From NCBI GenBank assembly GCA_947650285.1, contig CANTFL010000090.1, positions 992,001 through 1,056,000 on the forward strand: a DNA stretch of 64,000 bases, in the 5' to 3' direction. This document shows positions 57,572 through 64,000 of this stretch, in pieces. Made by a program: the position numbers and the translations under genes. The DNA is from Hyaloperonospora brassicae. Lineage: Eukaryota; Oomycota; Peronosporomycetes; Peronosporales; Peronosporaceae. Numbering within the stretch: position 1 is the first letter of the stretch; each line of letters opens with the position of its first letter. Below the pieces are notes generated by a model. That model was not told where the DNA came from and made no database searches. It saw nothing but the letters and a program-made list of their open reading frames with translations.

Positions 57572-60161
57572 GTGTCTGCTTGACTCCCGTAGACCTTCGA
57601 TCTCCAGCGATTGTGCGTACGGTAAACGTCCGACGGGCTGTAGGGTCTGAAGCGTTGCCTCAGGTGCGGCATTCACCAATGATTCTTCGACTGCTGTAGA
57701 CGTAAACGAGCAATCTGACGCCGAGGAAGCAACACACGGTTGCAATCTGCCCAGAGGCTGGTGGTGTAGTCGAAGCTTCATGCCCAAAAGCTGCTTCTTG
57801 TACTCTTCAGCCTTGCTTCTCCATTCGACAGCGTCCTCCTCGTATTTTGTAAGACTTGTACGCAGCGCCGCTGCTTCTTCATTGGCGCTTTGGATACGGG
57901 TATGGGCTTCTTGAACGAGAAACTCGCTGGCTGCAAGCTGCTTTCGCAACGCAGCAACCTGTGCCGCTTCACTGGTTTTGGCCCGCCTTTTATGCTCGTG
58001 AGCTAGCCAGTTCGTCTCCTTCTGCACAGCTCCTATTTTTTCTTCGAGACGCGCTTCCCATTGTCGTAAACTTGCTGCATGTTTTTCCTCCTTTGCATGC
58101 AGCTTTGCTCTGAGCTTTACGTTTTCCTGCGACAGGTTCTGTTCGCGCTCTTTGCACGCTGTGAGTTCCTTTGCCAGCTTAGCATTCTCATTCTCTTCTT
58201 GTTGAACATGAGCCTCGAGCTGAGACTTTTCGTTCTGAAGATCGCAGTAGGACGTGCACATTGAGACAGCAACTGTGGCCTTCGAAACAACTCCCTTCGG
58301 TGCTGTCGGACTGTTGTCCAAATGATGCTGCTGATTCATTCGCCAATGGGTCCACTTGCCCCACATTCCACAAGCAGGCACAAAGTGTTCTGCATCATTT
58401 TTTGAGCAAAAGAAGCATTTTCCGGGCTTGAAAGACGGCAAGACGGATACCATTTTTCGATCCGAAGACGCATCATTTGTCACCACCGCATCTTCTTTCG
58501 CTGGCGATACACCTGACGGAATGAGGGTGGTCCCTGCAAGGCATTTGTCTTTCGCCGACAAGTTTCGTCTCTCTACCTCTCGATGCAGTCGATTGCTCTT
58601 CGTTTTCTCAGTTGGCTGCTTGATTGCTACGGAAGCAACAACCTTTGTACACACTTTCTCGGGTCCCACTTTTGGTGGTGAAGCTGCTGAAGTGTCGGAT
58701 ACCTGTGTACCTAAAGAGTCCATTGCTGTCGCTGTTGGAACCCGTCCATCCAGTACTTCAGGATCGAAACCGGCTGTATACTCGGACACGATCCGGACGA
58801 GTAGCGGGTACTCTTTTTCCATACCAGCTTGAAGCTGAGGATACAGGAAGCATGATCGTGTCAGGAACGACACAAGCTCTCTCCATGCACACAGGAACCA
58901 GCCGAACACGCCCATGGCAATCACCACAGAAGCTAGCAGCAGACCGTACCCCACGCTGTGAGCCGAAAAAATGATCCACGAGGCAGGCATAGCGAGAGAC
59001 ATTACCCATAACAGGAACGAGCCGAACACTGGCATCACCAACAGCCATCGAAGCCGCCTCGTCATCACCACAAGAAACACCGTCACACCTGCACAGTGGC
59101 TAAACCAAGCCCAGCCTGTGGCTTCATCTACAAACTTCAATGTGTCTGGAAGTGACGTCCAGCTACCGAGCGTAAAAGCTCCCCAGAGTATCACGGCAAC
59201 GACAAAAGACGCAGTGCCATTCTTGGTGTTGGCAGTGATCCTGCCACGCAGGAAAAGCGCGTGCAGCAGCAACCACCCGTCATCCTCAGGTCCTTGTCGT
59301 ACAGCTCCACCGTTCTCAGGCGTACATGCGACCGCCAGGGTGATGCTTTCACGCCGCAAACGTCGATGTAGAGCAAAGCGCTCGCGAGAATTGTACTCGG
59401 AGTAGTAAGCAATGGTATTAAAGACCCAGACCATTGGCACCAAGAAGAAAATGCCCAGCACGCTTTCTGCCAGCTGGAGTGGAGGGCGAACCCCAAAACT
59501 GAGCACAGTGTACACTGCAGCCGTGGCCCAGCTGCCGTAAAAAGAAGACACATAGCCGAGCGGCGTCACTTTGGGAATCGTGTAGAACGACAGTCCAAAC
59601 GTCACAAACAGCGCGTCCTGAACCAGACACACCACCCAACAGCAAACGCGTCAGAGAAACTGAGGCTCTAGACCGTGCGATATATAAGATATGAGGTACC
59701 CATTGACAAAGACGAGCTCGTTGCAGAGCATAGAGCAGCAACGTGGGGATCCCACTGGCTACGGACACCATGAGCATCGTTTGCTCCCGCACGCGCACGA
59801 GGTTCCAGCGCACGAGCAGCCACGTGGCAACTTGCAGCATCTACAGCCCTCAAATCAGTCCGTGTGTATAACCTCTCATACTTTATACATGACACGTCAT
59901 ATCTTATCAACCCACCGCCAGCAGCACTCTCGTCGGGACCGTCACCAGCAAATTCTCGACGGGAGACTCGAGTCCATCGGCCAACGCAAACAGAATCTGA
60001 GAGGCCGCAGCGGGCAGCAGCGAGCGGAGCCATAGCGCTCTCTTGCGCGGATGCAGTCGCGCCTGATACGCTCTCTCCAGTCTCGAGTCTTCGAACTGCA
60101 GTGTGAATTGGTTCAGCCGCACGGTCGAGTGCAGCCGTTCGCTCTTCTTGTGTCGGTCCAT
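57467..60161 (-). CDS. Multi-pass membrane protein with C-terminal coiled coil (845 aa)
   Basis: Three exons on the minus strand (60161-59916, 59840-59700, 59617-57467; introns of 75 and 82 nt) join in frame. The first ~330 residues contain a charged start (FEDSRLERAYQARLH) and several hydrophobic helices (LFVTFGLSFYTI, VVAVILWGAFTLG, HCAGVTVFLVVMT, GLLLASVVIAMGVFGWFLC). A Ser/Thr/Lys-rich linker and a small Cys/His cluster (GKCFFCSKNDAEHFVPACG) follow. Then comes a coiled coil of about 150 residues (QLEAHVQQEENENAKLAKEL, WEARLEEKIGAVQKETNW). The C-terminus is Ser-rich. It may act as a membrane scaffold or sensor, but no named family was recognised and no catalytic domain was found after the coiled coil. 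Confidence 0.75.
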
Positions 60162-62472
60162 GAGTTTAGAAAGAAAATTAAGTTGTGAGGTCAGTCGGGC
60201 CCTGCAATTGGATCGAACAGGTTGACAGGCACAGCTGAGTATCTGATTTGACTGGCACTCATGGTCTTAGAAACGGTCGGTTCTAACGCGACCGATGGAC
60301 CCATGCGGTTTCGGCTCGATTTAGAAACGAGCGTTGCGCGCACCTTTGTTGTGACCGGTCAACAAGGAGTGACAACAGCTTCGGCAACTACTATCGAAGA
60401 ATTCGTACAATGTGTTCGATTGGCAGTACCATATTTGCTTTGCGTTTCAGACTCTCGGAGCCGTATCTGCCGCTGATCCTCAAACGTCAATCGATCGAGT
60501 CGAGACTATCGTTGAGGAAGGACTTGTGCGCATTGCCTCCAAACACAGAACTCTTGACTACAAATGGCCATGTTACTTTCGAGGCGCTGGTCATTGTCGC
60601 GAGTTGAACAGCGCACCTTGCAAGCGCGACATCGCTGGTCTATGGTTAGATATGATACTTACACAGGTGTATCATGCGACGAGCTTCAAGACGATGGACC
60701 AATCATGTGGCAAGATTAATATTGAATGTTTATCAGGGATATGTAATATGTACCAGAGGAGCACGAATATAAAAAGGAGCCAAATCACCGAAAACCAATT
60801 GAAGCACCACGAGATGGAGAAAGTAAAAAGGTGCACTGAATCATCTTGACAATACGATATGCGTTCGTGATGTGCACTACACGACCAGATGTACACATGC
60901 ATGCGTGGAAATCACATGGATAAAGTTGGATGCTATTCCCAACATAAGTTCATTCGGTCGTGAGGCTCTTTGCGAAAGTGCTCCAGCAAAGAGCATTTTT
61001 AGCAATTCGAAGAAGTCGGATCAGTCTTTCGTCTCTGCCGACTCACACAGGTTTGCAATACGAAAGTGCAGGGTGACACGCTGGTGTCTTTTCCACAGCA
61101 AACATGGACCCTACGATGCAAGCATCATAGTTGAATGTCCTTGCAGGTAGAGCGACTTTGTTAGGAGTGTATAGCATCATGGAGTATCAGGACATTGTGT
61201 CTCATCGTCGATGTGGGCCGAGAGGACTGAGCTGCTACACTTATGTGCATCAGATCCACTGTATATGACAATAGTGCGTCTATCTTCGCAGCATCCACAC
61301 TGCGATATCAGATCCAACACCAACATCACAACCACCATTAGCAGGTTCGTATTTGTGGCTACTGCAATAGTCTGCAAGTATCGCGTGCTTGGTCAACGAG
61401 ATATCTTTCTTACGTCCGACAAGCATGACCTAAATAGCACCAAAACGCTTCAATCACATCGTCAAATACCGAGTTTAGAAAGAGGTTCGTAGACGAAGAC
61501 GATTTAAGCGGTGGACTTATCATCAATGCACCATTCTTGTAGAATCGCTCATCACTACCAACAAGAACAACGTCGAACATGATGACCCTACTCTGATCCG
61601 TGTACTCCTGCAGGATTACCGGGCTGCTTATAGAGCTCTCGCTCGAGCTTTGACTTGATATTCGTATCGCACACAGCACATAGTCCACCCTTGGCGTGCA
61701 GTTTAAGAACGTTAGTATCTTAGAAGGTCAAATAGTGTCAGTGACGACAGTGTGTGATGCACACCCCATTGCGCGTGACCCCATTGATGTGCGGATGAAG
61801 TAGGTGTACGTCTTGGCAATTTGATCCGAGTCAGTGACGAAAGTGTCTGATGCGCATGCGATTGTACGTATAAAATAACCAAAATGTGAAATAATCTTCT
61901 TCTGTGCGGTTGTGCTGCTCATCCCATCTACGACCACTTGCTAATGACTTAGCGGCAATAGATGACGATGGAGAACGCCAACTTTGACAATCTGACTGAG
62001 GTAACACCGTAATGGAGGACGACATACCAAAGACTCAGCTAATTGGTGTCGGTTTAAATTCTTAACGACCAATCCAAAATCCTTCGAAATAACGTGTAAC
62101 ACACGCAAGCCTACTTGGTACTAACCCGGGAAGTCTGGTACCAGCGAGTAAGGCTTCTCAAAGAAGCATGAACCCCAACAACGAATAGTTGGGGCTATCC
62201 GGACTATTTGGCACCAACATTGTTCGACAAGCGCCCGTCGCGTGGCACGATGGCCACGACCGGTAAGGGATGTGTAGTCCCTAGCCGAAGAGGGCGGTAA
62301 CAGGCCGTCAGAAAACTACATGTTTCGGCTGGACCTACACAGAAAAAAAAATCCTAAAGCCTTTCCAAAGATACCGATGTGCAATGATGCGCATCTATTT
62401 CTGCGTGTTTTGATGGTTTGAAATGAATAAGCTGCCAGAGACAAAGGTGACCAGAGATTTTTTGCACCCTCT
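60162..62472. other. No intact gene; probable repeat debris
   Basis: Coding-like scraps occur in interrupted frames, such as ASKHRTLDYKWPCYFRG near 60540 (plus) and MFDVVLVGSDERFYKNG near 61560 (minus). The segment at about 62095-62345 has inverted TGGTAC(T/C)A words and a TGTAACA-like start, and resembles LTR or transposon-end sequence, but no partner copy lies in the window. Confidence 0.4.
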
Positions 62473-62582
62473 CCCTCAATTGCATGGGAAATTGTTTATT
62501 CGATAACTGAATTCATTCCCCCAATTGCATGGGAAATTGTTTATTCAATAACTTGAGTCATTCCCTCAATTGCATGGGGAGG
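62473..62582. repeat. 45-bp tandem repeat, about 2.4 copies
   Basis: Units begin at 62473, 62518 and 62563 with CCCTCAATTGCATGGG-like sequence (CCCCC at the second). The first two continue AAATTGTTTATTC(G/A)ATAACT with a few differences; the third is partial. Confidence 0.9.
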
Positions 62583-64000
62583 CGCTACTGTGTAACATCT
62601 ATGCGCTATGCAAATGCCTTGGCCGCGACACAAGCGTCGGTGCAGCTGCACACTATCCGTCCTTCTTCAGCATGTAGGTGTGCTTCACAGCAATATGAAG
62701 ACTTGACCCCGGTGATACAGGTATCCCCAATCAGCTCTATCGATCAATTCTACGCGATCGATGCAAACGTTAGTCAAGGCTTGTCTTCATTACATTCAGA
62801 GCTCATTGCGAATCGTACGAGTCAATGGAGGACTTCTGCTTGCGTAAGGCGGGGATGGAACTAACTACGACGAACTTCTTGTACTGCTCTGATGAGAGCT
62901 AGCGCATTTCGCATCTCAATGACTCGAGCCACCCGCCGTCTCTTCCTGGTCGCTTCACCAAACCAAGCACTCTTTCACATTTACAAATTGTCGATTGTAT
63001 CATTTCAACCGCTGCGTGTAGGGTGCGTGTCGCGCATCTCCAGAAACGTCTCGTTGGGCTCGCCCGAGAAGCAGAAGAGCACAAGTATGATGACATGGTC
63101 GATGATCATGGGCGTTACACTTCGGTCGCCTACAACCATTGCTCCACGCGTAGACAGCACCAGGTGCTTTATCTGCCACGCTGCCAAAGATAAGACCTAC
63201 GCAGTGAAGCAATCTTACAGACTTCTCACACAAAAGCTACGTTCGTGATGCCTGCGTATCCGTTGTCAATGTATGGCACTCATGTCGCTCACTGAGCACG
63301 GCATCAAGGATATCACCTGGCGCCAACGACGAGATATCGTCAAAGCACGCTTTGCAGCCAAAAAGACACCAACTTCCACTGTCTCATCAGCGTTGTCAGT
63401 CAATGCCAGCATGCTCTCCACATCGCATCAACATGAAGCAACCGCAAAGTAGTCGCACTCACACGCCAACAGCTCTAGCGTGACCCGAAGAGCTGGTGTC
63501 TGTGCACTGAAACTTCAAGTAAACCGCGTTAGCGTTAAAGACATCGATCAATAGAAGTGCAGATTTGACAGAATGACGTTCCAGCACATGCTCACGGTCG
63601 TCAGTGTACGCAGTGGCAAAGCCAGGTGCACAGGAGATGGGCGGCTCTCTACTACGTGCAAAATGCAAAGGTGGTCTATATAAGCAGCTCGTGCAGTCCA
63701 AAGACCTTAATATTTCGCGCACAGGCTGCTGAACACGTTGACAGTCACCTGCTGAGTGAATACTTCTCTACGTAGACACCAGCCTCGTTCACATCGAAAT
63801 GACCCCACCAGGTGTCGTTTGTACTTTCGAGAGTTGTTGCTTCAGTCACCAGGACAGCAATGACCTCTTTCGATCAATTGAGCTCGCAGGTACCGACTCG
63901 TTGCAATCTTTCCGGTTGTCTGATGCGACGCCGAAAAGCAGTACATTCCAATATGTACTAGCAGCTGCTTCGGATACAGGCGCAATTAGCACTCGATCGT
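62583..64000. other. No intact gene; possible decayed coding sequence
   Basis: Plus-strand frames around 63020-63440 read like fragments of one broken protein (LVGLAREAEEHKYDDMVDDHG; then, in another frame, EHGIKDITWRQRRDIVKARF). Stops and frame changes interrupt them, and no family was recognised. Confidence 0.35.

Noticed and set aside
60261..60849. Two overlapping plus-strand frames that could be joined by an intron
   Set aside because: No convincing splice sites or family match; left as possible debris in the gap description.

Overview
The window looks like a plant-pathogenic oomycete chromosome (Peronosporales, Phytophthora or downy-mildew type). The signs are short GT-AG introns of about 50-270 nt in GC-rich genes, an oomycete-style Ty3/gypsy chromovirus, a decayed pair of RXLR/LWY-type effector genes, pogo- and hAT-type transposase relics, and gene-dense islands next to an AT-rich gene desert. 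The species cannot be named from the sequence alone.

Layout. (1) 1-3128: 3' part of a Ty3/gypsy element (integrase, chromodomain, 3' LTR) with a long antisense ORF. (2) 4580-6508: selenoprotein-O-type pseudokinase with Cys in place of selenocysteine. (3) 6509-22960: AT-rich, nearly gene-free; it holds a perfect 41-bp hairpin, a decayed pogo/Tigger transposase and an AT microsatellite, and ends at a tRNA-Arg(UCU). (4) 24072-30624 and 41773-48260: the two arms of a large inverted duplication of about 6.5 kb each, separated by about 11.1 kb. (5) The spacer carries enoyl-CoA isomerase, aspartate-semialdehyde dehydrogenase, a DDX3/Ded1 RNA helicase and L-threonine aldolase. (6) 48028-53132: BMS1 GTPase (starting inside the right arm) and an RRM protein, both of ribosome-biogenesis type. 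(7) 53994-60161: an intact hAT-derived protein, a small hypothetical gene and a membrane/coiled-coil protein of 845 residues. (8) 60162-64000: repeat debris.

The most informative structure is the inverted duplication, because its two arms have decayed reciprocally. BMS1 is complete only on the right; the left arm keeps just its first ~78 codons. The divergent neighbour, a three-exon gene of 243 residues, is intact only on the left; the right copy has lost its start codon, one splice donor and one tryptophan codon. A third gene (605/606 residues) is intact in both arms, and an effector-like gene is broken in both. After duplication each arm has therefore become the sole source of a different gene.

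Intron positions were inferred by reading GT-AG junctions that restore one continuous frame; no transcript evidence was available. The duplication could also be an assembly artefact of divergent haplotypes, and that should be excluded first.
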